Notes under the pieces: model-generated | Database searches by the model: none | The model's input: the letters and a program-made list of their open reading frames with translations, nothing else | Told to the model about the DNA's origin: nothing | Shown here: one piece after another, positions 44,455-52,706 of the stretch | How positions within the stretch are numbered: the stretch's first letter is position 1 | Layout: every line of letters starts with the position of its first letter | Source of the DNA: Haloactinopolyspora alba | Lineage (GTDB): Bacteria; Actinomycetota; Actinomycetes; Jiangellales; Jiangellaceae | Assembly (NCBI RefSeq): GCF_003014555.1 | Contig: NZ_PYGE01000001.1 | Location: forward strand, 372,001 to 436,000 | DNA: 64,000 bases | Direction: 5' to 3' | Translations under genes and position numbers: made by a program

Positions 44455-45625
44455 CCTGCCGAGCCGCATCGAGACCATCGAGACGTTCCAGGTGCCGCCC
44501 CGGTGGATCCTCGTCCGTGTCACCACCGCCGACGGGGCGGTCGGATGGGGCGAGGCCATCGTCGCCAAACGTGCCCGCGCGGTCGTCGGCGCCGTCGCCG
44601 ACCTCGCGGACAACGTCGTCGGCCGCGACGCGCGCCGCATCGAGGATCTGTGGCAGCGGATGCACCGCGGCGGGTTCTTCCGTGGCGGGCCGATCCTCGG
44701 CACGGCGGCCGCGGCCGTCGAGCAGGCGCTGTGGGACCGCAAGGCGCGCGCCGCCGGGCTGGCGGTGCACGAGTTCCTGGGCGGCGCCGTACGCGAGCGG
44801 GTACGCGCCTACGCCTGGGTCGGCGGTGACGACCCGGACGGCGTCGTCGAGCACGCGCGCCAACGCCTCGAACAGGGGTTCTCCGCGGTGAAGATGAACG
44901 CCACCGCCACCGCCGACCATCTGGACCGGCACGCGGTGGTCGACGACGCGCTGGCGCGGGTGGGCAGCCTGCGCGACGCCTTCGGCGCGGATCTCGACAT
45001 CGCGCTCGACTTCCACGGCCGGGTGCCGCGGCCGGTGACGAAGATCCTGCTGCGCGAACTGGAGCCGTTCCGGCTGTTGTGGGTCGAGGAGCCGATCACG
45101 CCGGAGACCGACGACGCGCTGCGCCACGTCGCGTCCGTCGGCTCGTCGGTGCCCGTCGCGACCGGTGAACGGCTCACCTCGCGGTGGGACGTGCTGCCGC
45201 TGCTGCGGGACGGGGTGGTCGACGTGCTCCAGCCGGACGTCTCGATCACCGGCCTGTTCGAGTTGGAGAAGATCGCGCGGATGGCCGAGGTGTACGACGT
45301 CGCGGTGGCCCCGCACTGTCCCAACGGCCCGGTGTCGCTCGCCGCGTCCCTGCAGGTCGGCTTCTGCTGCCCGAACGTGGCGATCCAGGAGCAGAGCGGC
45401 GGCATCCACTACCACCAGGGCTATGACGGCCTGCCCACCGGCGAGCTGTTCGACTACCTGCGCGATCCGGCGCCACTGACCACGACCGGCGGGTACTTCC
45501 ACCGCGGCGACGCCGCGGGCCTGGGCATCGACGTCGACGACGACGCCGTGCGCGCGAGCGCCGGGGCCTGGTCGCTGCCGGATCCGGACTGGACACACCA
45601 CGACGGGCGGTATGCCGAATGGTGA
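44447..45625 (+). CDS. dgoD: D-galactonate dehydratase-like enolase-superfamily enzyme
   Basis: 392 residues. It resembles E. coli DgoD throughout: PPRWILVRVTTADGAVGWGE, DLWQRMHRGGFFRGGPIL, AYAWVGGD and LDFHGRV. Metal ligands are Asp188, Glu214 (VEEP) and Glu241 (TGERL); the acid/base His190 and His290 (APHCPNGP) are present. DgoD dehydrates D-galactonate to 2-keto-3-deoxy-galactonate. Other sugar acids cannot be excluded in this superfamily. It overlaps the ATPase and the aldolase genes, so synthesis is coupled. Confidence 0.85.
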   Translation: MPDLPSRIETIETFQVPPRWILVRVTTADGAVGWGEAIVAKRARAVVGAVADLADNVVGRDARRIEDLWQRMHRGGFFRGGPILGTAAAAVEQALWDRKARAAGLAVHEFLGGAVRERVRAYAWVGGDDPDGVVEHARQRLEQGFSAVKMNATATADHLDRHAVVDDALARVGSLRDAFGADLDIALDFHGRVPRPVTKILLRELEPFRLLWVEEPITPETDDALRHVASVGSSVPVATGERLTSRWDVLPLLRDGVVDVLQPDVSITGLFELEKIARMAEVYDVAVAPHCPNGPVSLAASLQVGFCCPNVAIQEQSGGIHYHQGYDGLPTGELFDYLRDPAPLTTTGGYFHRGDAAGLGIDVDDDAVRASAGAWSLPDPDWTHHDGRYAEW

Positions 45626-46515
45626 GCGCAGCCGACCTGAGCGGGGTGCACGTCGCGCTCGCCACGCCGGTCTCCGACGACGGGACCACGCTCGACCACG
45701 AGGGACTCGCCCGGCTCGTCGACCGGGCCGTCACGGGTGGCGTCCGGGCGGTCTGCCCGGCCGGCTCCACCGGCGAGGGCCCGCGGCTGACCCGCTCCGC
45801 GCGCCGCGAGGTGACGTCGGCGGTACGGGGACTGGTGCCGGCCGGCACGCCCGTCGTCCCGGCTCCCTCGGCGATGACCGCCCGCGACGCGATCAAGGAG
45901 ATCGCCGGGCTCGCCGACGCCGGGGCCGACGCCGTCCTGCTCGCGCCGCCGTCGTATTACCCGATGGCGCCGGACGAGGTCACCGACCACATGCTGGCCG
46001 TGGCCGACGCCGCCGCGGTGCCGATGGTGCTCTACAACATCCCCGGCATGACGGGCGTGTCGCTGCCCGCCGACGTCGTGGCCCGGCTGGCCGCACACGA
46101 GCGCGTCGTCGGCGTCAAGGACAGCAGCCGCGACCTCGAGTACCTGCAGTCGGTGCTCTACGCCGTCGGCGACACCGAGTTCGCGGTGCTGACCGGCAGC
46201 GACACCATGCTGCTGGCGAGCCTGGTGCTGGGCGCGTCCGGCACGATCGCCGCCAGCGCCAACCTCGTCCCGGGCCTCGGCCGTGCGGTGTACGACGCCG
46301 TCCTCGCGGGCGAGCTCGCCGCGGCGGGCACCGCACAGCGGCAACTGTTCGACGTGATCCAGGCGTGCCGGGCGGGCACGTTGCCGGCGGGCTGGAAGGC
46401 GGCGCTGTCGCTGGCCGGGCTCTGCTCCGCTGCCCCGGTCGCACCCGCCGCGCCCCTCGACCCGGGACGGCGGGCGGCGCTGGCCGACCGGCTGCGGGAG
46501 CTGCATGCGATCTGA
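45619..46515 (+). CDS. DapA-family aldolase, probable 2-keto-3-deoxy-sugar-acid aldolase
   Basis: 298 residues. Class I TIM-barrel aldolase of the dihydrodipicolinate synthase/N-acetylneuraminate lyase family: PAGSTGEGPRLT, LAPPSYYPM, LYNIPGMTG (proton-relay Tyr) and VVGVKDSSRD with the Schiff-base Lys. Directly after the dgoD-like gene, it most likely splits keto-deoxy-galactonate to pyruvate and D-glyceraldehyde. True DapA is unlikely because of the operon context. Confidence 0.86.
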   Translation: MVSAADLSGVHVALATPVSDDGTTLDHEGLARLVDRAVTGGVRAVCPAGSTGEGPRLTRSARREVTSAVRGLVPAGTPVVPAPSAMTARDAIKEIAGLADAGADAVLLAPPSYYPMAPDEVTDHMLAVADAAAVPMVLYNIPGMTGVSLPADVVARLAAHERVVGVKDSSRDLEYLQSVLYAVGDTEFAVLTGSDTMLLASLVLGASGTIAASANLVPGLGRAVYDAVLAGELAAAGTAQRQLFDVIQACRAGTLPAGWKAALSLAGLCSAAPVAPAAPLDPGRRAALADRLRELHAI

Positions 46516-47374
46516 CGCCCTCGCCGTCACCGCAGCGGCGCGGCTCGGCGAGGCGCCGCTCTGGGACGCCGCGGCGGCCCGGCTGATGTGGGTGGACCTG
46601 CTGGCCGGAACCGTGCACGCCTACGACCCGGCCCGTGACCGCGACGAATCGGTGGCCGTGGACGGCCCGGTAGCCGCGCTCGCGCTGCTGGACGGCCCCG
46701 GGTACCTGGCCGCGGCCGGTCACGAGGTGGGGACGCTGACCTGGCCGGACGCGGTGTTCACCCACATCGCCACGGTGCACGGCGGGGTACGGACCAACGA
46801 CGGCGGTGTCGATCCGGCCGGGCGGTTCCTGATCGGGACGATGTCCGACGAAGCGTCCGACCCCGGCGGCGCGGCGCTGTTCCGGGTCGAGCGCGGCGGG
46901 GCGCGGCTCGTGCTGGATGGCGCGACCATCTCCAACGGCCTGGACTGGAGCCCGGACGGGTCGGTGCTGTATTACGTGGACACGCCGCTGGAGCGCGTCG
47001 ACGCGTTCGACTACGACGTCGGCACCGGCGCCGTCACGAACCGCCGGGTGTTCGCGGACCTGTCCGCCGTCCCGGGGCGCCCGGACGGGCTGTGCGTGGA
47101 CGCCGACGGCGGCGTATGGGTCGCGATGGCCCGCGGCGGCGCGGCCGTGCGGCGGTTCGACCCGTCCGGGAGCGCCGACCACGTCGTCGAGCTGCCGGTG
47201 CCGCACGCCACCAGTGTCGCGTTCGGCGGCGACAGCCTGCGCGACCTGTACGTCACCACGTCACAGCTGCGGATGACCGACGCCGACCTGGAACAGTGGC
47301 CGCTGGCCGGCGCCCTGTTCCGAGTCGACTCGGTCGGCGTGCGCGGCCGCGAACCGCACCGCTACGTCCGCTGA
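46505..47374 (+). CDS. SMP-30/gluconolactonase family lactonase
   Basis: 289-residue six-bladed propeller. Key parts: LGEAPLWDAAAARLMWVDLLAGTVH (metal-binding Glu at the start), VRTNDGGVDPAGRFLIGTM, NGLDWSPDGSVLYYVDTP and GRPDGLCVDADGGVWVAMARGGAAVRRFDP, with the Asn and Asp metal ligands of the family. It would hydrolyse the sugar lactone made by the SDR, supplying the dgoD-like dehydratase. It overlaps the aldolase gene by 11 nt and ends the operon. Confidence 0.9.
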   Translation: MRSDALAVTAAARLGEAPLWDAAAARLMWVDLLAGTVHAYDPARDRDESVAVDGPVAALALLDGPGYLAAAGHEVGTLTWPDAVFTHIATVHGGVRTNDGGVDPAGRFLIGTMSDEASDPGGAALFRVERGGARLVLDGATISNGLDWSPDGSVLYYVDTPLERVDAFDYDVGTGAVTNRRVFADLSAVPGRPDGLCVDADGGVWVAMARGGAAVRRFDPSGSADHVVELPVPHATSVAFGGDSLRDLYVTTSQLRMTDADLEQWPLAGALFRVDSVGVRGREPHRYVR

Positions 47375-47598
47375 CACGATCTCCCCTTCATCGTCACGAC
47401 TTCCCGTATCATGCGATCGGAAGGTGCCGGTGATGAGTAGTCACACGTCCCGCCGACGACGACCTGACTGCCATGCGTAGCGCGTTCGACTCGTGGAGTG
47501 AACGCGAAATGGACAGCGCGACGCGGGTGGACGATCTGCGTCCCGGTTCTCGCCTTCACGATGCTCGATGAACACGCTCGTCGAGCGCCGCGCGCCCG

Positions 47599-48687
47599 TC
47601 ACGTGCCTCGTGTCGACCGGCCGGACACGAGCCCTTTCTCGGTGGCGAGCATCGCGATCTGGAACCGGGTCCGCGCACCGAGCGCGTCGGCCAGCTCGCT
47701 CACGTCCTTCTGCACCGTGCGGCGGCTGACACCGAGAGCCCGGGCGATGGCGTCGTCGGTGAGCCCCGCCGCCATCAGGTCGAGGACGTCGCGTGAGCGC
47801 CCACCGACCCGCAGACCGTCGGCGGGCAGGGATTCGTCGCCGGCCCGGCCCTCGATACGGTGCCACAGCGCCAGCGGCATGGCCCGGTTCCACAGCTCTT
47901 CGAACAGCCCGGCGAGCGACTCGACCAGGCTGGGGGCGTGCACGACCATCGACGCGGCCATCGGGTCGTCCGGGACGACCGGCAGCAGGGCCGCACGACG
48001 GTCGAACACGACGAGCTTCGTGGGGACACCGGAGAGCAGGCGCATCTCGGCACCCCGGTCCGTCCCGCGGGCAGCGGTGTCCAGGGACACCGGCTCGGTG
48101 AAACCGTCGGCGTCGTACACGCTGCGCATCCGGACATCCGGCGTCAGTTCCAGGTAGGTGGCGCTGCCCGCGGGTCTGCTGGCGGACTCGACGTACGGAG
48201 GCTTGGCCAGGTGCAGCACCTCGTCGCGCGACGACGCGAGCAGGTGGGCATAGACCTCGCTGACGACCTCGCCGCCCGTCACGACCTCGAGCATCCCGGT
48301 CGTGGCGCGCCGGTCCGACGAGGCCCGGTACTCGTTCTCGAGCTCGTCGACGTACACCTCCCACTGGGCCAGCTCGGCGCGACGCCGCGCCAGCAGCGAG
48401 GTCAGTCCGGCACGCGGGGGCAGAGCCACCCACGAGGCCGATGCGGGGGCGCCGACCCGCACCACGAGTTGGACCTGCTCCAGTGCGCGCAGCGCCGTGC
48501 GCAACGATCGGTGGTCGAGATCGAGCGCCTCGGCGATCGCCGGCTCGGCGGCGTCGCTGCGCCCGATGAGGAACCGGAGCACGTCGATCGCGTTCGGATC
48601 GAGGCCGGCGGCGTCGGACCCGGCCACGTGTGAGCCGTCGGCGGCACGGCCCGACGCGGGTTGCCCGGGGGACGAGGCGACGGACAT
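47599..48687 (-). CDS. TrmB-like/LuxR-type transcriptional regulator
   Basis: 362 residues from ATG 48687. An N-terminal TrmB-like winged helix (LDPNAIDVLRFLIGRSDAAEPAIAEALDLDHRSLRTALRALEQ) is joined through a sensor-like middle to a C-terminal LuxR/GerE helix-turn-helix (RDVLDLMAAGLTDDAIARALGVSRRTVQKDVSELADALGARTRFQI). There is no receiver domain. This double-HTH layout is common in actinomycetes, often beside secreted protease genes. Here it is divergent from a thermolysin-type protease, its likely target. Confidence 0.85.
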   Translation of the reverse strand: MSVASSPGQPASGRAADGSHVAGSDAAGLDPNAIDVLRFLIGRSDAAEPAIAEALDLDHRSLRTALRALEQVQLVVRVGAPASASWVALPPRAGLTSLLARRRAELAQWEVYVDELENEYRASSDRRATTGMLEVVTGGEVVSEVYAHLLASSRDEVLHLAKPPYVESASRPAGSATYLELTPDVRMRSVYDADGFTEPVSLDTAARGTDRGAEMRLLSGVPTKLVVFDRRAALLPVVPDDPMAASMVVHAPSLVESLAGLFEELWNRAMPLALWHRIEGRAGDESLPADGLRVGGRSRDVLDLMAAGLTDDAIARALGVSRRTVQKDVSELADALGARTRFQIAMLATEKGLVSGRSTRGT

Positions 48688-48900
48688 CAGGACACTCCCT
48701 CGGTGAACGGCAGACCGCAGCGCCCCGTTGCGACCCCACCGTACCGCTTCGCAACTGCGCAGCTGCCCAAGCGCGCACGCCTCTTTCCCTTGTCGCAGCG
48801 AACGTCCGACCCGAAGAGTGACCGGAATCCACTCGGGCGCGAAGAGGCGACTCGGCAACCCAGAGGACGACCCGTGACACCCGGGTCGATCGGAGGATCC

Positions 48901-51789
48901 ATGCGCATGCACCCACGCTCGTCGCGTGTCTCCCGGAGGGCACGCGACCCGCTCGCGGCTCGCACGTTCGCGCTGGTCACCACCGCGGCCGTGCTGGCGG
49001 CAGCGGCACCGGCTGCCGCCGCTCAGGCCGAACCCGCCGACGACGCGGACACGGCCCCGGACACGGCCACCGACACCGCCGCAGCGGCGCCGACGGCACC
49101 GGGCGACCCCCTCCCGACGGCCCGGACCGACACCCCGGCGCTGGTCGACGGGCTGAGCGAACGCGCCGAAGCCGACGTCGCCCCTGACGACGCCGCCGTG
49201 GCCCATCTCGAGCAGCACGTGGACCGGTACGCGATCGACGACCCCGGCGCCGATCTGGTCACCACCGGGGTCACGGAGGCGGCGGGCCGGGAGACGGTCC
49301 GGCTCGACCAGTCCTACGAGGGCGTCCCCGTCTTCGGCGCGCAGTACGTCGTGCGGATGGAGACCGACGGTGACGAACGCACCGTCACCGGCACGTCGGG
49401 CAGCTACTACACGGACCTGGACGTCGACACCACGCAGCAGACGATGTCCGCCGACGAGGCCGCCGTCCGCGCCGTCCGCGCCGTGCAGCGGTCGCTCTCC
49501 CCCGACGGCGTCGTCGCCCTCGGCGTCTCCGGCGCGCCCACCGAACGCGAGCTGCGCACCACCGACAACGGGCTCGTCATCATGCCCACCGGCGACGGCG
49601 TCCTCGCGCGGCACCTCTCCGTCCGCGGCGTGCGCCCGGACACCGGAACGCCGATCCTGCAGGAGGTCTACCTCGACGCCGTGAGCGGGACGCCGTTGCT
49701 CCAGTACAGCGGCATCCAGTCCGGCACGACCGACGTGACGGGCACCGGCTCCCTGATCAACGGTGAGACGGTCGACGTGCCGCTGCAACACGACGACGAG
49801 ACCGGCACCTACATCATGCGGGACACCACCCGCTCGACGGCTCCCGGCCGTACGGACATCGTCACCTGGGACGCGACCGACGTCACGGCGTGGCAGGCCC
49901 AGTACTACGGCAAGCCCGAAGGCATGAGGCCCTTCATCTCGGACTCGGCGACGTTGGGCCAGGAGGTCACCGACGTCGGCGGGGTCGACGCGCACTGGGC
50001 GGCCGGGAAGGTCCACGACTACTACCTCGACCATCACGGCCGGGACTCCCTCGACGACGCCGGCATGGACATCGACTCGCTGGTCGGCGTGACGCGGCGC
50101 GGCAACCCGTGGGTGAACGCCTACTGGGACACCGAGTTCCAGCAGATGGTCTACGGCAGCGGCAACGACGAGTACCGGTCGCTGGCCTCGGATCTCGACG
50201 TCGTCGGTCACGAGATGACCCACGGCGTCATCCAGCACACCGCGAACCTGGTCTACATCGGGCAGTCCGGAGCCCTCAACGAGGCGTTCGCCGACTACTT
50301 CGGCAACGCGATCGACGTCGAGTACACCGGTGAGGAGATGAGCGACCCGGACGCGAGCCTGGTGGGCGGTGACCTGTGCCGCACGCTGTCCCCCGCCGAA
50401 TGCGCGCTGCGTGATCTCGACGACGGCGCCTCCACGGAGGATTTCCAGTCGCTTCCGGTCACGTCGATCGCCGACTTCGGCGGCGTGCACATCAACTCCA
50501 CGATCGTCGGGGGCGCCCTGTGGGATCTGCGCGAGACGCTGGGTGGTGAGCTCGCCGACGCCATCGTCTACCGGGCCCTCACCGAGTACCTGACCCCCAC
50601 GTCGGACTTCACCGACGCACGTGCGGCCGTCCTCGCCGCCGCGGAGTCCATGGGCGTCAAGGGCAAGGAGCGCGCGGCGATCCGCAAGGCGTTCCGCGCT
50701 CACGGCATCGTGCGGGGCTGGGAGGACACGCTCGCCGGGCACGACGTCACACGGCTGCTGGATTCGGTCGGCCCGGGCTATCCCGTCAACCTCCAGCCGT
50801 CCGCCGACGGGGGCTGGTTCGCCGCGCCCCGGACCAACGTCGACGGAACCGCACCGATGTCGATCTGGGTGGGACGCACCGACGGCAAGGACACGCCCCG
50901 CCAGGTCTCACCCGACGACGGCCGCGCCCACATCCGGCCGGTCACCGACGGCGAACGCGTCATCTGGCTGGCCGAGGGCGAGACCTCGCAGATCCTGTCC
51001 ACGCCGGTCTCCGGCGGCCCGGTGTCGGTGCTGTACGAGTCCGGCAACCCGATCGGCACGCTCGGGCTCGACGGTGACCTCGTGACCTGGAGCGAGTACG
51101 ACATGGAGGAAGGGCTCGACGTCGTGTACTACCTACGCGACGGTGACACCTCGCCGCAGCGGGTCGAGCACGACTGGTTCGGCCCGGCGATGGCGCCCGT
51201 CGCGCACGGTGACCGGATCGCCTACGTCCGCTACGACGTCGGCCTCCCGGAGAACGACTACACGTGGGCGCTCGGCGTCGAGGTACTGGACACGTCCACC
51301 GGTGAGACGGTGCTCGCGGGTCGCGACGAGTTGGCGGAGTCGATCCTCACTCCGGCGCTCAACTCCACCGGCGTGTACTGGGGAGCGGACCTGGACTGGG
51401 AGAGCGAGCACGGGTGGGTCAACACGTCCATCCGCGGGTACGACTTCGCCACCGGGAAGTCGGAACTGCTCATCGACGAGACGACCGCCGACGGCATCCG
51501 CGCGTTGAGCCTCACCGCCTCGGAGGACATGCTGACCGTGTCCGTCGACGCGCCAGTCGAAGCCTTCCAGCAGCCGCCCTCCAACGCGATGCTCCCGAAG
51601 CTGTACCGGTTCGGCCTGGACGGCGCGCCGCTGGGCCGGGCCTCGTGCAGCGCCGGCGGCCAGATGTTCCCCGCGTTCGACGAGGGGTCCCGGATCGTCT
51701 GGATCGACACGTACGCGACGACCAACGCCGTCGTCGCCGGTGACCGCCCGCGGGGCAGGTGCATGGGGTCGCCGAAGCCGCGTCCCTGA
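48901..51789 (+). CDS. Secreted M4 (thermolysin-type) metalloprotease with C-terminal propeller
   Basis: 962 residues from ATG 48901 with CGGAGGATCC upstream. A long signal peptide ends near residue 42 (AAAAPAAAAQA). The propeptide holds an FTP-like region. The peptidase M4 domain has zinc motif HEMTH at 437-441 (VVGHEMTHGVIQH) and the downstream GALNEAFADYFGN Glu ligand, then GGVHINSTIVGGALW with the catalytic His. After about residue 620 the sequence turns into repeated WxxxxDG-type blades (VNLQPSADGGWFAAPR onward), probably a TolB-like beta-propeller in place of the usual thermolysin tail. It is exported and degrades protein. Confidence 0.9.
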   Translation: MRMHPRSSRVSRRARDPLAARTFALVTTAAVLAAAAPAAAAQAEPADDADTAPDTATDTAAAAPTAPGDPLPTARTDTPALVDGLSERAEADVAPDDAAVAHLEQHVDRYAIDDPGADLVTTGVTEAAGRETVRLDQSYEGVPVFGAQYVVRMETDGDERTVTGTSGSYYTDLDVDTTQQTMSADEAAVRAVRAVQRSLSPDGVVALGVSGAPTERELRTTDNGLVIMPTGDGVLARHLSVRGVRPDTGTPILQEVYLDAVSGTPLLQYSGIQSGTTDVTGTGSLINGETVDVPLQHDDETGTYIMRDTTRSTAPGRTDIVTWDATDVTAWQAQYYGKPEGMRPFISDSATLGQEVTDVGGVDAHWAAGKVHDYYLDHHGRDSLDDAGMDIDSLVGVTRRGNPWVNAYWDTEFQQMVYGSGNDEYRSLASDLDVVGHEMTHGVIQHTANLVYIGQSGALNEAFADYFGNAIDVEYTGEEMSDPDASLVGGDLCRTLSPAECALRDLDDGASTEDFQSLPVTSIADFGGVHINSTIVGGALWDLRETLGGELADAIVYRALTEYLTPTSDFTDARAAVLAAAESMGVKGKERAAIRKAFRAHGIVRGWEDTLAGHDVTRLLDSVGPGYPVNLQPSADGGWFAAPRTNVDGTAPMSIWVGRTDGKDTPRQVSPDDGRAHIRPVTDGERVIWLAEGETSQILSTPVSGGPVSVLYESGNPIGTLGLDGDLVTWSEYDMEEGLDVVYYLRDGDTSPQRVEHDWFGPAMAPVAHGDRIAYVRYDVGLPENDYTWALGVEVLDTSTGETVLAGRDELAESILTPALNSTGVYWGADLDWESEHGWVNTSIRGYDFATGKSELLIDETTADGIRALSLTASEDMLTVSVDAPVEAFQQPPSNAMLPKLYRFGLDGAPLGRASCSAGGQMFPAFDEGSRIVWIDTYATTNAVVAGDRPRGRCMGSPKPRP

Positions 51790-51816
51790 TCGACCCGCAC
51801 CGCCGATCGACGCGAA

Positions 51817-51843
51817 GGGCCCGGACGGCCGTCGTCCGGGCCC
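51817..51843 (+). terminator. Hairpin terminator after the M4 protease gene
   Basis: GGGCCCGGACG (51817-51827) and CGTCCGGGCCC (51833-51843) form a perfect 11-bp stem with a 5-nt loop, 28 nt after the protease stop. Confidence 0.75.
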
Positions 51844-51887
51844 CTCGTCGGCGCCCTACACTGAGGCCTTCGACACGGAGGTGTCCG

Positions 51888-52691
51888 ATGGGTCATGTCA
51901 TGTCCGAGGACGGCACCCGCATCGCGTTCGACCGCCTCGGCGAGGGCCCGGCGCTCGTCGTCGTGGGCGGCGGGCTCGACGACGGGTCCGAAAGCGCGCC
52001 GCTCGCCACCGAGCTGGCCGAGCGCTTCACCGTCTACACCTACGCGCGGCGCGGACGTGGCGACAGCGGCGACACGTCGCCGTACGCGCTGGAGCGCGAG
52101 CTCGAGGACATCGACGCGCTGATCGCCGCGGCCGGCGGACCGGCACACCTCTACGGCGTGTCGTCCGGCGGCGCGCTGGCGCTCGAGGCCGCCGTGGCCA
52201 GTACGGCGATCGACCGGGTCGCGGTTTACGAAGTGCCGTACGCGATGTCCGACGACGCCGTCGGCGGCTGGACCGCCTACGTCGAACAGCTCGACGAGGC
52301 ACTGGGCCGGGGCGACCGTGCGGCGGCGCTCGAACACTTCATGCGCCTGGCGGGCTCATCGGACGACCAGATCGTCGCGGCCCGGAGCACGCCGATGTGG
52401 CCGGGCCTCGAGGCGCTGGCCCACACGCTGGCGTACGACGCCGCCTGCCTCGGTGACGGCCGGCCGCCGCGGGAGCGCCTGGCATCCTTGACGAACCGGA
52501 CACTGGTGGTCACGGGCTCCGGCCGCGACCCGCACACGGCGCAACTGCAGCCCGGCTTCTTCGACGACGCCGCCGACGCCCTGGTGACGGCGATTCCGCA
52601 CGCCCGCCGAGCGAAGCTGGAGGCCCAGGACCACGTCGCCGACCCCGCGGTGATGGCTCCGCTCCTCACGGAGTTCCTGAGCTCCCCCTGA
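51888..52691 (+). CDS. Alpha/beta-fold hydrolase
   Basis: 267 residues from ATG 51888. An N-terminal strand set (GTRIAFDRLGEGPALVVVGGGLDDG) precedes the nucleophile elbow GVSSGGALALEAA (Gly-Val-Ser-Ser-Gly, Ser as nucleophile). An Asp follows in VVTGSGRDPHTAQ and a His in AQDHVADPAV. The oxyanion Gly-Gly-Gly is near residue 28. Substrate unknown; such proteins include esterases and haloperoxidase-like enzymes. Single-gene unit, converging on the GH42 gene with 15 bp between stops. Confidence 0.85.
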   Translation: MGHVMSEDGTRIAFDRLGEGPALVVVGGGLDDGSESAPLATELAERFTVYTYARRGRGDSGDTSPYALERELEDIDALIAAAGGPAHLYGVSSGGALALEAAVASTAIDRVAVYEVPYAMSDDAVGGWTAYVEQLDEALGRGDRAAALEHFMRLAGSSDDQIVAARSTPMWPGLEALAHTLAYDAACLGDGRPPRERLASLTNRTLVVTGSGRDPHTAQLQPGFFDDAADALVTAIPHARRAKLEAQDHVADPAVMAPLLTEFLSSP

Positions 52692-52706
52692 TCGGGAACA
52701 GCGGGC

